Source: Alphaproteobacteria bacterium (lineage in GTDB: Bacteria > Pseudomonadota > Alphaproteobacteria > Rickettsiales > UBA1997). Taken from it: DNA of 64,000 nucleotides. This document shows, in pieces, positions 18,724 to 27,975 of this stretch. The notes under the pieces were generated by a model. It saw nothing but the letters and a program-made list of their open reading frames with translations, did not search any database and was not told the DNA's origin. The DNA lies in NCBI GenBank assembly GCA_014190355.1, contig BJGH01000001.1:62001-126000 (forward strand), in the 5' to 3' direction. How positions within the stretch are numbered: position 1 is the stretch's first letter; every line of letters begins with the position of its first letter. A program made the position numbers and the translations under genes.

Positions 18724-19467
18724 ATGAGTATTTATCAACAACCAAATATTTTCGATCCAAATAAACTTCCGCGAAATTACCGCGATTTAGAACAATTTAA
18801 TCTTCTGGCAAGTGCAAGTGCTCAATTTAATGAAGATGAGTTAAAAAACATTGTCCTCAAAGAATCTAATAAAAAAATTACGGTTGTTGATCTTCGATTG
18901 GAATATCATGGTTTCTGGAAAAATAAAGAAGTTTCTTTTAAAAACATCTTACAAAACGTTAATTCTGATGCCAAATTTAATTATAATCATAATCAAGAAA
19001 AAAATATTTTGTTAGATATTATTGATAATAACTATAACTCTTTATATCCTAATTTTTTTTCATTAGAATTAACAGATTCAAGTAATCAACAAGAAATTTC
19101 AACTGAGCAGGAAATTTGTTTAAAAAATAATTGTAATTATCAACGCTTTCCTATGCAAGATCATCATTTTCCAAACATTGAGCAACTTCAACAAATTATT
19201 GAATTTCTAAAAAATATTGAATCAAATCCAAATTCAAAAATTCATGTTCACTGCGCTGCAGGAAGAGGAAGAACTGCAATTTTTTTAGTTATTTATGACA
19301 TTTTAAAGAATCACCACAACTCAACAATCCAGGAGATTTTTTTTCGCCATGCACAATTAGGTGGGGCAGATTTAAGCAATATTCAAAATGAATATGAATG
19401 GAGTGATGCAGAAAAAAAACATATCTCTATTCTTTACGACCTTTATTATCAACTTAAAAAAAATTAA
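18724..19467 (+). CDS. PTP-like inositol polyphosphatase (cysteine-phytase type)
   Basis: This 247-residue protein has the PTP P-loop HCAAGRGRT with C177 and R183 and a general acid D146 in QDHHFP. The upstream block [11 protein letters not shown] and [19 protein letters not shown] matches the 'fr..', 'VDLRQESHGF' pattern of PTP-like phytases such as Selenomonas PhyA, rather than ordinary dual-specificity phosphatases. No signal peptide is visible, so it acts in the cytosol or is exported by another route. ATG at 18724 was chosen over an in-frame TTG at 18697. It lies 4 bp before glyA. Substrate (inositol phosphate or phosphotyrosine) is inferred. Confidence 0.75.
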   Translation: MSIYQQPNIFDPNKLPRNYRDLEQFNLLASASAQFNEDELKNIVLKESNKKITVVDLRLEYHGFWKNKEVSFKNILQNVNSDAKFNYNHNQEKNILLDIIDNNYNSLYPNFFSLELTDSSNQQEISTEQEICLKNNCNYQRFPMQDHHFPNIEQLQQIIEFLKNIESNPNSKIHVHCAAGRGRTAIFLVIYDILKNHHNSTIQEIFFRHAQLGGADLSNIQNEYEWSDAEKKHISILYDLYYQLKKN

Positions 19468-19471
19468 TTTT

Positions 19472-20752
19472 ATGAAATTTTTTAGCCAAAATCTTGCACA
19501 ATCTGATCAAGAAATTTTCAATGCAATTGACAGCGAAAGCAATCGTCAAAAATATCAAATCGAATTAATTGCTTCAGAAAATATTGTTAGTAAAGCAGTT
19601 CTTGAAGCGCAAGGTTCGGTTTTAACTAATAAATATGCTGAAGGTTATCCTAATAAGAGATATTATGGAGGATGCGAATTTTGCGACGATATTGAAACCA
19701 TAGCAATTGACAGACTCTGCAAATTATTTAATGCCAAATATGCTAATGTTCAACCACACAGCGGAGCGAGTGCAAATCTTGCAGTCTATCTTGCTTTACT
19801 CCAGCCAAATGATACAATCATGGGTATGTCATTAGCTTCAGGTGGACATCTCACTCATGGTGCAATGCGAACTATTTCTGGAATGTGGTTGAAACCTGTT
19901 CAATACGGAATTCGTCTTGATGACGGTTTAATTGATTATGATCAAGCACTTCAATTAGCTTTGGAACATAAGCCAAAACTTATTATAGCAGGAATTTCTT
20001 CTTACCCAAGAATTGTTGATTGGCAAAAATTTCGAAATATTGCCGATAAAGTTAATGCTTTGCTAATGGTTGATATGGCTCATATTGCAGGACTTGTTGC
20101 ATCAGGATTATACCCTTCACCTATTGGAATAGCTGATATCGTTACATCAACTACTCACAAAACTCTTCGAGGACCAAGAGGAGGAATAATACTAACCAAC
20201 AATGAAGAATTAGCCAAGAAAATTAATTCAGCAGTTTTTCCTGGATTGCAAGGTGGACCATTAATGCATGTTATCGCTTCAAAAGCAGTTGCATTTGGAG
20301 AAGCATTAAAACCTGAGTTCAAGGAATATAGCAAACAAGTTATTGATAATGCTCAAATACTTGCCAAAACTTTAATTAAAAGAGGTCTAAAAATTACTAC
20401 CGATGGAACCGATTGTCATTTGATGGTTGCAGATTTAACTCCGCTTAAAACTGTTACAGGTAAAGAAGCAGAACATACATTGGAAAGAGCTGGATTAACT
20501 TGCAATAAAAATGCCATTCCTAATGACCCAAGAAGCCCTTTTGTTACATCAGGTTTAAGATTTGGAAGTCCTGCATCAACCACTCGTGGATTTAAAACCA
20601 AGGAATTTGAAATGGTTGGAAATATGATAGCTGATGTCTTACAGGCATATGTAAAAAGTCAAAGCACGATTGAGCAAAATAAGAACCAAGAAACTGAAAA
20701 TAATGTCAAACAGCAAGTTAAAAATTTGTGTCAAAAATTCCCAATCTATTAA
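19472..20752 (+). CDS. glyA: serine hydroxymethyltransferase
   Basis: This 426-residue PLP enzyme interconverts serine and glycine and charges tetrahydrofolate. Seen are [67 protein letters not shown] and the PLP-lysine motif [15 protein letters not shown] use the ATG at 19472, which gives the standard N-terminus; a longer frame from 19388 overlaps the phosphatase gene and adds nothing conserved. It lies near a threonine-dehydrogenase-like gene that also concerns glycine. Confidence 0.97.
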   Translation: MKFFSQNLAQSDQEIFNAIDSESNRQKYQIELIASENIVSKAVLEAQGSVLTNKYAEGYPNKRYYGGCEFCDDIETIAIDRLCKLFNAKYANVQPHSGASANLAVYLALLQPNDTIMGMSLASGGHLTHGAMRTISGMWLKPVQYGIRLDDGLIDYDQALQLALEHKPKLIIAGISSYPRIVDWQKFRNIADKVNALLMVDMAHIAGLVASGLYPSPIGIADIVTSTTHKTLRGPRGGIILTNNEELAKKINSAVFPGLQGGPLMHVIASKAVAFGEALKPEFKEYSKQVIDNAQILAKTLIKRGLKITTDGTDCHLMVADLTPLKTVTGKEAEHTLERAGLTCNKNAIPNDPRSPFVTSGLRFGSPASTTRGFKTKEFEMVGNMIADVLQAYVKSQSTIEQNKNQETENNVKQQVKNLCQKFPIY

Positions 20753-20785
20753 AATTTACTTGCGATTAATAAGGTTTAGAGAAAT

Positions 20786-20811
20786 TTTATAAATATTTAA
20801 ATATTTATAAA
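20786..20811. promoter_or_regulatory. perfect 26-bp palindrome between glyA and the GST gene
   Basis: The 26 bases are exactly self-complementary, composed only of A and T (TTTATAAATATTT and its reverse complement). The centre lies about 30 bp upstream of the GST start at 20830. There is no T-run after it. It could be an operator for a dimeric regulator or a cruciform-forming site. AT-only palindromes are enriched by chance here, but 13-base perfect arms are long. Confidence 0.4.
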
Positions 20812-20829
20812 CTTTAAATCTTATTAAAA

Positions 20830-21498
20830 ATGCCAAAAATAAAATTAGTTACTTCTAAACTCTCACCTTATGGACAAAGAGTTGAAATTGCTTTAATCGA
20901 AAAAAATATTCCTTACGAAAAACAAGAAATTGATTTAGCAAATAAACCAGATTTTTTAAGTAAAGATTCGCCAACTTCTAAAGTTCCTATACTATATTCT
21001 GATGACAAACCATTATTCGAATCAATTGCGATTTGCGAATATTTGGAAGATGCATTTCCACAAAACCCTCTTCATCCACAAGATCCATTTATGAAAGCTT
21101 GGCATCGCGGATGGATGGAATTTAGCAACGGCATTCTTGCTTCAACATTTGCCCTAATATATGCTCAGGATCAACAAAATTTTGATTTACGCAAAGCAGA
21201 TATTGTTGCAAAATTAAAAATTCTTGACGCAAATTTGAAATTTAATCCATATTTTGATGGCGATCACTATTGTTTGGTCGATGTTTGTCTTGCTTCGGCA
21301 TTTAAACCATTGATTTTTATTGATAAGAAATTTACACTTGAGATATTTGATTTACACAAAAATGTTGCAACTTATGTTGAAGGAGCAGTAGCTCGTGGAT
21401 CGCTTCATAAATCTCTAGCAAATGATTATGAAGATGTCTTTAAACGCTTTATCGAAAAAAAGAAATCGCATCTTCTAACCATGAGTTTCAGCCTTTAA
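20830..21498 (+). CDS. glutathione S-transferase-like protein (SspA-like)
   Basis: This 222-residue protein has the GST layout: a thioredoxin-like domain (LSPYGQRVEIALIEKNIPYE; SKVPILYSDDKPLFESIAICEYLE) and a helical domain with LVDVCLASAFKPLIF. The first motif lacks a cysteine, so it is not a glutaredoxin-type enzyme. The order resembles stringent starvation protein A as well as plant tau/lambda-type GSTs. The role, either detoxification or RNA polymerase-associated regulation, cannot be decided. It is 77 bp after glyA, behind a 26-bp palindrome, and 25 bp before rlmI. Confidence 0.75.
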   Translation: MPKIKLVTSKLSPYGQRVEIALIEKNIPYEKQEIDLANKPDFLSKDSPTSKVPILYSDDKPLFESIAICEYLEDAFPQNPLHPQDPFMKAWHRGWMEFSNGILASTFALIYAQDQQNFDLRKADIVAKLKILDANLKFNPYFDGDHYCLVDVCLASAFKPLIFIDKKFTLEIFDLHKNVATYVEGAVARGSLHKSLANDYEDVFKRFIEKKKSHLLTMSFSL

Positions 21499-21523
21499 TT
21501 AAAAGGTTTGAAATAAATAAAAT

Positions 21524-22723
21524 ATGAATGAATATCCTCAAATTAAGATCAAAAAAGATCTTCAAAATCGATTATCTCAAGGAAGTCCATGGGTATATTC
21601 AAATGAAATTCTCAATTTTTCACAGGTCAAAAACTTGCCGAAAGGATCAATTGTTGAAATTGCTTTTGAAAGAAATCAATCTTCTCAAAAATTTGCCCTT
21701 GGCTATTTTAATCCCCATAGCCTTATTAGCGCAAGAATCCTGACCTATAATCTGGAAGAAATAATCGATGAAATTTTTTTTGCAAAAAGAATTTCATCAG
21801 CTTTATTGCTAAGAAATAAATTCTTTGATAAACCTTATTATCGCTTAGTTCACAGTGAAGGAGATTATTTACCAGGTTTGGTAATTGATCGCTATAATGA
21901 TGTCTTTGTTTGTCAAATTTCAACAGCAGGAATGGAAAAATTTAGCGACAAAATTGTTAACAGTTTATTAAAAATTTTTGGTGAAAAAATCACTATTATT
22001 TTCAAAAACGATAGTGAGTTAAGAAGTTTAGAAGATCTTGAAAATAATTGCGTTACTGCTCATGGTTCAATTAGTGATAAAGTTAAAGTTGAAGAAGATG
22101 ATTTAACATTTTTTTGCGATGTAATTGATGGTCAAAAAACTGGCTGGTTTTTTGATCAAAGAACCAATCACAAATTTGTCAGAGATCATTCTAAAAATCT
22201 TAAAGTTCTTGATGCCTTTTGTTATTTAGGAGGTTTTGGGATCAATGCCATTGCAGGTCAAGCGCAACAAGTTGTTTTTGTCGATTCTTCAGCAAAAGCA
22301 ATAGAAATAGCTAAAAGTAATTGTAAATCAATAACTAATGTCAATGATCATCAATTTGTAACTCAAAAAGTTTTTGACTATCTTGAAGAAAATAAAAATT
22401 TACAAGATAAATTTGATTTCATCGTTCTTGATCCACCCGCTTTTATTAAAAGTAAAAAAGATTTATTTTCCGGTTTAAAAGGTTACGAAAAATTAGTAAA
22501 ACTATCTCTGGAATTACTGAATGACAATTCACTTTTAATGTTAAATTCATGTTCACATCATGCCAAGATTATTGATCTAATTGATTGCGTAAAAAATGCT
22601 TGCTATAAAAATAACAAAAAAGCAAAATTAATTCGCCAATTTGGAGCTGGAATTGATCATCCTATTCACCCAGCCCTTAAAGAAAATGAATATTTAAAAT
22701 CTCTAACTTTTATAATTTCCTAA
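21524..22723 (+). CDS. rlmI: RlmI-family 23S rRNA (cytosine-C5) methyltransferase
   Basis: This 399-residue protein has an N-terminal PUA domain (RLSQGSPWVYSNEI; VEIAFERN; ALGYFNPHSLISARIL) and a C-terminal Rossmann methyltransferase. GWFFDQRTNHKFV, VLDAFCYLGGFGINA (SAM binding), VLDPPAFIKSKKDL and LNSCSHHA (catalytic Cys) are typical of RlmI, which modifies C1962 of 23S rRNA. The precise target base is inferred from the family. It lies 3 bp upstream of the next gene. Confidence 0.87.
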   Translation: MNEYPQIKIKKDLQNRLSQGSPWVYSNEILNFSQVKNLPKGSIVEIAFERNQSSQKFALGYFNPHSLISARILTYNLEEIIDEIFFAKRISSALLLRNKFFDKPYYRLVHSEGDYLPGLVIDRYNDVFVCQISTAGMEKFSDKIVNSLLKIFGEKITIIFKNDSELRSLEDLENNCVTAHGSISDKVKVEEDDLTFFCDVIDGQKTGWFFDQRTNHKFVRDHSKNLKVLDAFCYLGGFGINAIAGQAQQVVFVDSSAKAIEIAKSNCKSITNVNDHQFVTQKVFDYLEENKNLQDKFDFIVLDPPAFIKSKKDLFSGLKGYEKLVKLSLELLNDNSLLMLNSCSHHAKIIDLIDCVKNACYKNNKKAKLIRQFGAGIDHPIHPALKENEYLKSLTFIIS

Positions 22724-22726
22724 CAC

Positions 22727-23680
22727 ATGGCTGATAAAATTTTAGTTACCGGAGCATTAGGGCAAATTGGTTCCGAATTATGCCTTAGTCTAAAAAAAAT
22801 ATACGGCGATAACAATGTTATAAGTTCTGACTTACGCGATAAAAATATTTCTGAAGAGTTCATGCCCTATGAAATTGTTGATGTTGTTAACAAAGAGCTA
22901 TTAGTCAAGGTTATTAAAAAGCATAATATTACAATAATCTATCATCTTGCTGCAATTCTATCAGCTACAGGAGAAAAAAATCCTCAGCTATGTTTTGATG
23001 TAAATATGATTGGCATGTATAATGTTTTAGAAGTTGCGCGAGAATTAAAAATAAAACAAATTATTTGCCCAAGTTCAATTGCAGTATTTGGTCCTGAAAC
23101 ACCTCAAATAAAAACTCCTCAACAAACGATCATTCTTCCAAAAACTATGTATGGTATTACCAAAGCTAGTGGTGAATTGCTCTGCGATTATTTTGTAAAA
23201 AAGTATCAAGTTGATATTAGGGGGTTGAGATATCCTGGATTAATTAGTTATAAAGCTCCCCCTGGTGGTGGTACAACTGACTACGCAGTTGAAATATTTT
23301 ATCAAGCATTACAGAAAAATTATTATCAATGCTTTTTAAAAGCTGATACAGTTCTTCCAATGATGTATATGGATGATGCAATCCGAGGAACCATAGAACT
23401 TGCAGAAGCTGATTTTAATAAACTCAAAAATCATTCTAACTTTAATTTTGCTGGCATTAGTTTTTCTTGTGAAGAACTAGCAAGTGAAATTAAAAAACAC
23501 CTACCTGATTTTTCAATTACCTATCAACCGGATTTTCGCCAACAAATTGCCGATTCTTGGCCTAAATCTATTGATGATAGCGAAGCTCGAAGCCAATGGG
23601 GATGGATCAATAAATATGATTTAGAAAAAATGACTAGCGATATGATCAAAAATTTAAAAATTAAACTAAAAATTTCTTAA
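22727..23680 (+). CDS. SDR-type L-threonine 3-dehydrogenase-like NAD-dependent epimerase
   Basis: This 317-residue extended short-chain dehydrogenase has the NAD motif VTGALGQIGSELC at the N-terminus, the catalytic YGITKAS (YxxxK) and SSIAVFGP. The later block RYPGLISYKAPPGGGTTDYAVEIFYQAL is characteristic of the SDR-type L-threonine 3-dehydrogenases. That enzyme oxidises threonine to 2-amino-3-ketobutyrate, a route to glycine, which fits glyA three genes upstream. The ligase kbl is not in the window. It closes the plus-strand run that starts at leuC. Confidence 0.8.
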   Translation: MADKILVTGALGQIGSELCLSLKKIYGDNNVISSDLRDKNISEEFMPYEIVDVVNKELLVKVIKKHNITIIYHLAAILSATGEKNPQLCFDVNMIGMYNVLEVARELKIKQIICPSSIAVFGPETPQIKTPQQTIILPKTMYGITKASGELLCDYFVKKYQVDIRGLRYPGLISYKAPPGGGTTDYAVEIFYQALQKNYYQCFLKADTVLPMMYMDDAIRGTIELAEADFNKLKNHSNFNFAGISFSCEELASEIKKHLPDFSITYQPDFRQQIADSWPKSIDDSEARSQWGWINKYDLEKMTSDMIKNLKIKLKIS

Positions 23681-23777
23681 GATAAAATAAAGTCTTAATG
23701 AATTTACCTAAATTTAAAACTTAAGTCTAATATTACGATAAAAATATAATTTTAACTTTAATATCGCATTCTTATAG

Positions 23778-24401
23778 TTATTTCTTAAATTGATCTTGAT
23801 TTAATGCTTCTTTAATTGCTGCAAAACTATTATTTACAAGAAACTGAGAATCTATTTTCCAATTAGCAATTGCTGATTTTTTTACCGATATTTTAGAAAT
23901 AATTCGCCAAGCCAGATTTTTAGGATCAAATAATCCAACATACATTTCGATTTTTTTACCAGCTAAATATTCTTTTTCTCCACCATTAATAGTTGAAACA
24001 GCAAAATAATAATTACCTAAATTGCTGGTAACTTGTTTTGAAAATTTTTTAAATTGATCATTTTTTTCAACCTTTTCAAGGATTGATTGATCATTCATGG
24101 TTTTTAAAAACATTCCATAAAAATTACTACCAATTTTACTAGCTAGCTTTTCTACCAACATTCCAGAAGGGATAGTATTTTTAACTCCATATGTTGAAGC
24201 CCACCCAGCTACAATTGAAGTATCAACAAATTTTGAGCCATTATTAACTTTTCCATCAAAGCCAGTAGTTGGAAACATAATTATTTTGGAAATTTTACTA
24301 TCTAAATCATCACGATTATAAATAATTTCCGCCTTTGAACCAATAGAGACCTTGCATGAAGTTAATACCAATAATATAATTGAGATATATAATTTTTTCA
24401 T
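23778..24401 (-). CDS. predicted lipoprotein of unknown function
   Basis: This 207-residue protein starts with MKKLYISIILLVLTSCK, a lipoprotein signal peptide with lipobox LTSC (C16). The mature chain is a mix of predicted strands and helices with no motif I recognise; MYVGLFDPKNLAWRI and NGGEKEYLAGKKI stand out. It is 17 bp downstream of the second ankyrin gene on the same strand and is probably in its operon, so it may act at the cell envelope together with it. Confidence 0.7.
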   Translation of the reverse strand: MKKLYISIILLVLTSCKVSIGSKAEIIYNRDDLDSKISKIIMFPTTGFDGKVNNGSKFVDTSIVAGWASTYGVKNTIPSGMLVEKLASKIGSNFYGMFLKTMNDQSILEKVEKNDQFKKFSKQVTSNLGNYYFAVSTINGGEKEYLAGKKIEMYVGLFDPKNLAWRIISKISVKKSAIANWKIDSQFLVNNSFAAIKEALNQDQFKK

Positions 24402-24418
24402 AATTTATTAATTATTTT

Positions 24419-26314
24419 TTATTTTTTTGAATTGACATTTGACTTGTTAGTTGAAGATTTGTTGATGATAGAATTACTCTCTTGCTTCATAATAACATCT
24501 TCTTCATCTCTAATTATTCCTATGATAAATTTTTTCTTTTTAGAATGCAATTGCGAAGAAGAATTTGTCGATAAATTTTTATTATAATCATCTTCAGAGA
24601 GATTATCTTGAGTATAGGAGTTATTTTTCTTAATCAAAACATTATCTTTGAGATCTGTTTTATTATTGCTAGACAGCTTTGAAGATTTAACAAGCGAAGT
24701 TTTCTGATTATCATCAGCAATTTTTTTATTAGCACTTTCCTTAATCTTTGTATCATCATTAATTTTATCATTAATTGTTTTTTTTGAATCGTTATTTACA
24801 TTAACTATTTGTTTTTTATTTCTATTGTCTAACACTTGTTTTTTGTTATTTTCAATAATTTTATTTATTTGATCTTTAACCTCTATTTGTTTATTATTGC
24901 TGTATGGTAAATTTTTTGCCAATACATTGCTGGAACTGCTATAATTAGGACTATTTAAATTATACTTATCGAAAGTTTTTAAGACATATACACGCTTTAG
25001 ATCAGGATTTTGATTTATACCTGATGGTTTATTTAAAAAATAATTTTGAAGCTTATTATTACCATTTGATACTTTCTCAATATTTTTTTTATTATCTTCG
25101 CTAGTTTTTATTAAATTATATTTTACTGGAATTTTTATCAAAGACTCAGTTTTGTCATTTAAAGATTTAGAACTTTCTTTATTTAATAATATTTTTTTAG
25201 AAGAATTATTTTTATCGTTAACTTTAGTTATCTTATATTTTTCTTCAATTTCACCTGACTTTTTAAGCCTTTCTATCTTTTTTAAATTCTCTTTTTTATC
25301 AATAAAATCAGCAACAATCACTGCTTCTTGATCAGATTCCTTGTAAATAATCTTTTTTTGTTGATCTTTACTATTGAGATCTTCAATAATTTTTGAGCGA
25401 TTCAAATTTTGCTCATCGGTTTGCGCCATTTTCTTTTTAAAATCTTCATTTGAAATGACGGGAGAGACCTTTATTAATCGATCAAGATAAGACTCCAATA
25501 AACCTTGGATTACAGAATTTTCTCGATTACGAGAAATTATAAATGAATCTGTAATTTGTTCTTTTAAAAGTTTAGTAGAAAATTGCTTAGAAAAATTTAA
25601 TTTCTCAAGCATAATGTTTAAACATTTATCACAATTAGCAAGTGTGGCATGCATTATTACTGACTCCCCTACATTATTTAAACCTCCAGCATTTGCTCCT
25701 TTGGTAATCAATAAATCAACAATTTGATGATGGCCATTAAGATTAGCACGCATTAACGGAGTCCAACCTTCATTATCTGCAACATTAACATTTGCTCCAC
25801 CTTCAATTAAAATTTTAGTAATTTCATAATTACCTTCACGACTAGCAATATGAAGAGCTGTAGCTCCACCAAGATTTTTTTGGTTGATTAAAACTCCCCC
25901 AGCTTTACTAAAAAATCTTACCCCTTGAACATCATTATTATTAACTGCCATCATTAAAACATTTATTCCAGCTACATCGTCTTCACTAAAATCATAAATG
26001 TTTTTTGAAGCTTGGGTTTCTTCATCTTTATGAGTTAACTCCTCTTTATTTTTTGAAGGAATCGAAGTATCATTCTTATTTTTAGATGGTGAAAAATTTT
26101 TTTTAGAAATTTTTGCTAGGGTTTTTGCATCTTGGTTGGAGTATTCACTATCACTTTTTTCTTCAGAAACTACCACAAACTCTTCTTGAGAAAATAATGG
26201 CTTTATATTTAAAATTAACAGCCAGAGAATAACTAATAAAAAAGCCCAGACCCTAGGCAATAAAAGCTGGTATCTAGTAGTTGAACTGCAATATTTTTGA
26301 TTAGTAAAAGGCAA
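24419..26314 (-). CDS. exported ankyrin-repeat protein with Lys/Asn-rich tail
   Basis: This 631-residue protein starts at a TTG (26314); a second TTG at 26260 would start just before the hydrophobic segment PRVWAFLLVILWLLIL, a signal peptide or anchor ending near LFSQEE. About four ankyrin units cover residues 115-245 (GATALHIASREGNYEITKILIEGGANVNVADNEGWTPLM is canonical in pieces). The rest, about 300-631, is low-complexity Lys/Asn/Ser-rich and probably disordered. The protein likely faces the periplasm or outside. A GC-rich hairpin with six T lies within its signal-peptide codons. The partner is unknown. Confidence 0.75.
   Translation of the reverse strand: MPFTNQKYCSSTTRYQLLLPRVWAFLLVILWLLILNIKPLFSQEEFVVVSEEKSDSEYSNQDAKTLAKISKKNFSPSKNKNDTSIPSKNKEELTHKDEETQASKNIYDFSEDDVAGINVLMMAVNNNDVQGVRFFSKAGGVLINQKNLGGATALHIASREGNYEITKILIEGGANVNVADNEGWTPLMRANLNGHHQIVDLLITKGANAGGLNNVGESVIMHATLANCDKCLNIMLEKLNFSKQFSTKLLKEQITDSFIISRNRENSVIQGLLESYLDRLIKVSPVISNEDFKKKMAQTDEQNLNRSKIIEDLNSKDQQKKIIYKESDQEAVIVADFIDKKENLKKIERLKKSGEIEEKYKITKVNDKNNSSKKILLNKESSKSLNDKTESLIKIPVKYNLIKTSEDNKKNIEKVSNGNNKLQNYFLNKPSGINQNPDLKRVYVLKTFDKYNLNSPNYSSSSNVLAKNLPYSNNKQIEVKDQINKIIENNKKQVLDNRNKKQIVNVNNDSKKTINDKINDDTKIKESANKKIADDNQKTSLVKSSKLSSNNKTDLKDNVLIKKNNSYTQDNLSEDDYNKNLSTNSSSQLHSKKKKFIIGIIRDEEDVIMKQESNSIINKSSTNKSNVNSKK
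26238..26258 (-). terminator. GC-rich hairpin plus T-run at the start of the second ankyrin gene
   Basis: Read on the minus strand, GCCTAG and CTGGGC pair (six pairs, one of them G-T) around the loop GGT and are followed immediately by TTTTTT. This is the best textbook intrinsic terminator in the window. It lies inside the signal-peptide codons of the downstream ankyrin gene (LPRVWAFLL), about 165 bp after the first ankyrin gene ends, so it could end or attenuate the upstream transcript. Confidence 0.45.
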
Positions 26315-26424
26315 TTTTATTTTTTAAAAAATTAATTTAATTTTAATTCTCTTAAAAATAAAAAAATTAGCTAACAATCTCAAACAAAATTAATAAAGAA
26401 TTTCTTTTTGAACAAAAAAACTTT

Positions 26425-27960
26425 CTACTTCCAGCGATTCTGTAATTCATTGATTAGGCTTTGACTTTCAGGAATAAATTTTCTCTCGTTCCATTGCTTA
26501 GCATTATTTTTTAAAAGATATTGGACGATCACTTCTTTTTTATGACGATATGCAATTGATAAAGCACTAAAACCATCCTTATCAATCGCATTAACATCAA
26601 TTCCCTTTTTAACAAATAAATCAACCGCTGGAAGAAGTCCAACCCTTGAGGCATGCATAAGATATGTTCGTCCAAAACGATCTAATGATTTAATATCCGC
26701 ATAATTATCAACTAAAATTTGTAAAGACCTAAAATCTAAAAGCTCAATAGCAATTTCAATTGGGGTATATCCTAAGCGATTTGGAAGATCCGGATCTGCT
26801 CCACAGGCTAAAATCTCTGCAACAAGTTGATGGTTTTTAATAAGAATTGCTTGAGTTAAAAAAGTATCACCATATGCATTTTGAATATTAGGATTTTTAA
26901 CATTTTTGTAAATTTCCTTAAACCTCAAGATGTCACCTTCCCTAACCGCTTGAAATGCCAGATCAATGATTTGTTTTGGGGTATTTATAAAAGGAATATG
27001 AAAATTATCTTCAGTTCGATTTGGACTAAGAATTGGATATGCAGGAAGCTCTTCTAAAGCAAAGCGATTGAGGTTTTTTTCTTTTGGAATAATAACTTCA
27101 TCTTGAGCGAAATCCTCATCAAATTGTTGAAGTCTTTGAATTTTTTCATCTTTTTCGTCACCAAGATACATTCTTCTTAAATCATTAAGAATTTTTTTTC
27201 GTTTTTTTTCGTATATTTTTTTTTCTGCTAATGACATTTTTTTAGAATCAAAATTAATAATTTCATTTTGTAGATCATTATCTAAAACAATATTTTCTTG
27301 ATTAATTGAATCACTATTTGTTTTTTCAAACAATTGATTTTGCCAGTCATCTGGATTTTGAATTATTTTGACATCTTCGTCTTTTCTGATAATTAATTGA
27401 TTCTTATCAGAAGATAATTTCATTTTGTGCGATTCCTGTTGTAGTCTTAAAGCTAATTTTTGTTTTTTTTGATTATTAATTATTGCAGTTTTAGTTAACA
27501 AAGAATCACTTTTTTTAAGAGTTGATGATATAGCATTTTGAGGATTATTTTGATTATTATATTCAATTTGTTTAGCAAGATTGGTATTATTATTTGGTTT
27601 TAAAGAATTTTTGTTAGTATTAATTTTATCTTTAATAGAATTATTATTATCTATTTTATTAAATGATTTTTGTGAATTATTAACTATGATTGCAGATTTA
27701 TCTTGGTAATTATTTATTTTTGAATTATTTTTACTATCATTGCTAACCTCAACATTATCAAGACCCATTGACTCTAAATCGATTTTTGGCTGAGAATTAT
27801 TTTGAAAATTTTGAAAGGGATCAAGTTCAGCTTTCTTTTTTTCTAAAAAATAATTCATAGAATCAGATTGAGCAAAAGACAAAGCAATTCCATAAAAGGG
27901 ATTAAGATAGAAAAACAAAAATAGTAAAATATATTTTTTTGTCATTGAAAATTTTGCCAT
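26425..27960 (-). CDS. exported ankyrin-repeat protein with disordered N-terminal half
   Basis: This 511-residue protein has a signal peptide (TKKYILLFLFFYLNPFYGIALSFAQS). A long Asn/Lys-rich region (about 45-230) is followed by a charged coil (KKIYEKKRKKILNDLRRMYL) and roughly five ankyrin units at 335-500 (TPIEIAIELLDFRSLQILVDN; RTYLMHASRVGLLPAVDLFVKKGIDVNAIDKDGFSALSIAYR in pieces). Two in-frame ATGs 15 bp apart lie in a 15-bp tandem duplication. The layout mirrors the next gene with domains in the opposite order. It is probably a secreted or periplasmic scaffold in the ligA-yidD run. The function is unknown. Confidence 0.78.
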   Translation of the reverse strand: MAKFSMTKKYILLFLFFYLNPFYGIALSFAQSDSMNYFLEKKKAELDPFQNFQNNSQPKIDLESMGLDNVEVSNDSKNNSKINNYQDKSAIIVNNSQKSFNKIDNNNSIKDKINTNKNSLKPNNNTNLAKQIEYNNQNNPQNAISSTLKKSDSLLTKTAIINNQKKQKLALRLQQESHKMKLSSDKNQLIIRKDEDVKIIQNPDDWQNQLFEKTNSDSINQENIVLDNDLQNEIINFDSKKMSLAEKKIYEKKRKKILNDLRRMYLGDEKDEKIQRLQQFDEDFAQDEVIIPKEKNLNRFALEELPAYPILSPNRTEDNFHIPFINTPKQIIDLAFQAVREGDILRFKEIYKNVKNPNIQNAYGDTFLTQAILIKNHQLVAEILACGADPDLPNRLGYTPIEIAIELLDFRSLQILVDNYADIKSLDRFGRTYLMHASRVGLLPAVDLFVKKGIDVNAIDKDGFSALSIAYRHKKEVIVQYLLKNNAKQWNERKFIPESQSLINELQNRWK

Positions 27961-27968
27961 TGAAAATT
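27939..27968. repeat. 15-bp tandem duplication spanning the ankyrin gene start
   Basis: Two adjacent 15-bp units (TTGTCATTGAAAATT, then TTGCCATTGAAAATT on the plus strand) differ by one base. Each contains a minus-strand ATG in the same frame, so the gene has a duplicated start codon. Confidence 0.7.
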
Positions 27969-27975
27969 CTTATCT

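Noticed and set aside
19388..19471. Longer start for glyA overlapping the phosphatase gene
   Set aside because: The added residues are not conserved in the family; the ATG at 19472 gives the standard N-terminus.
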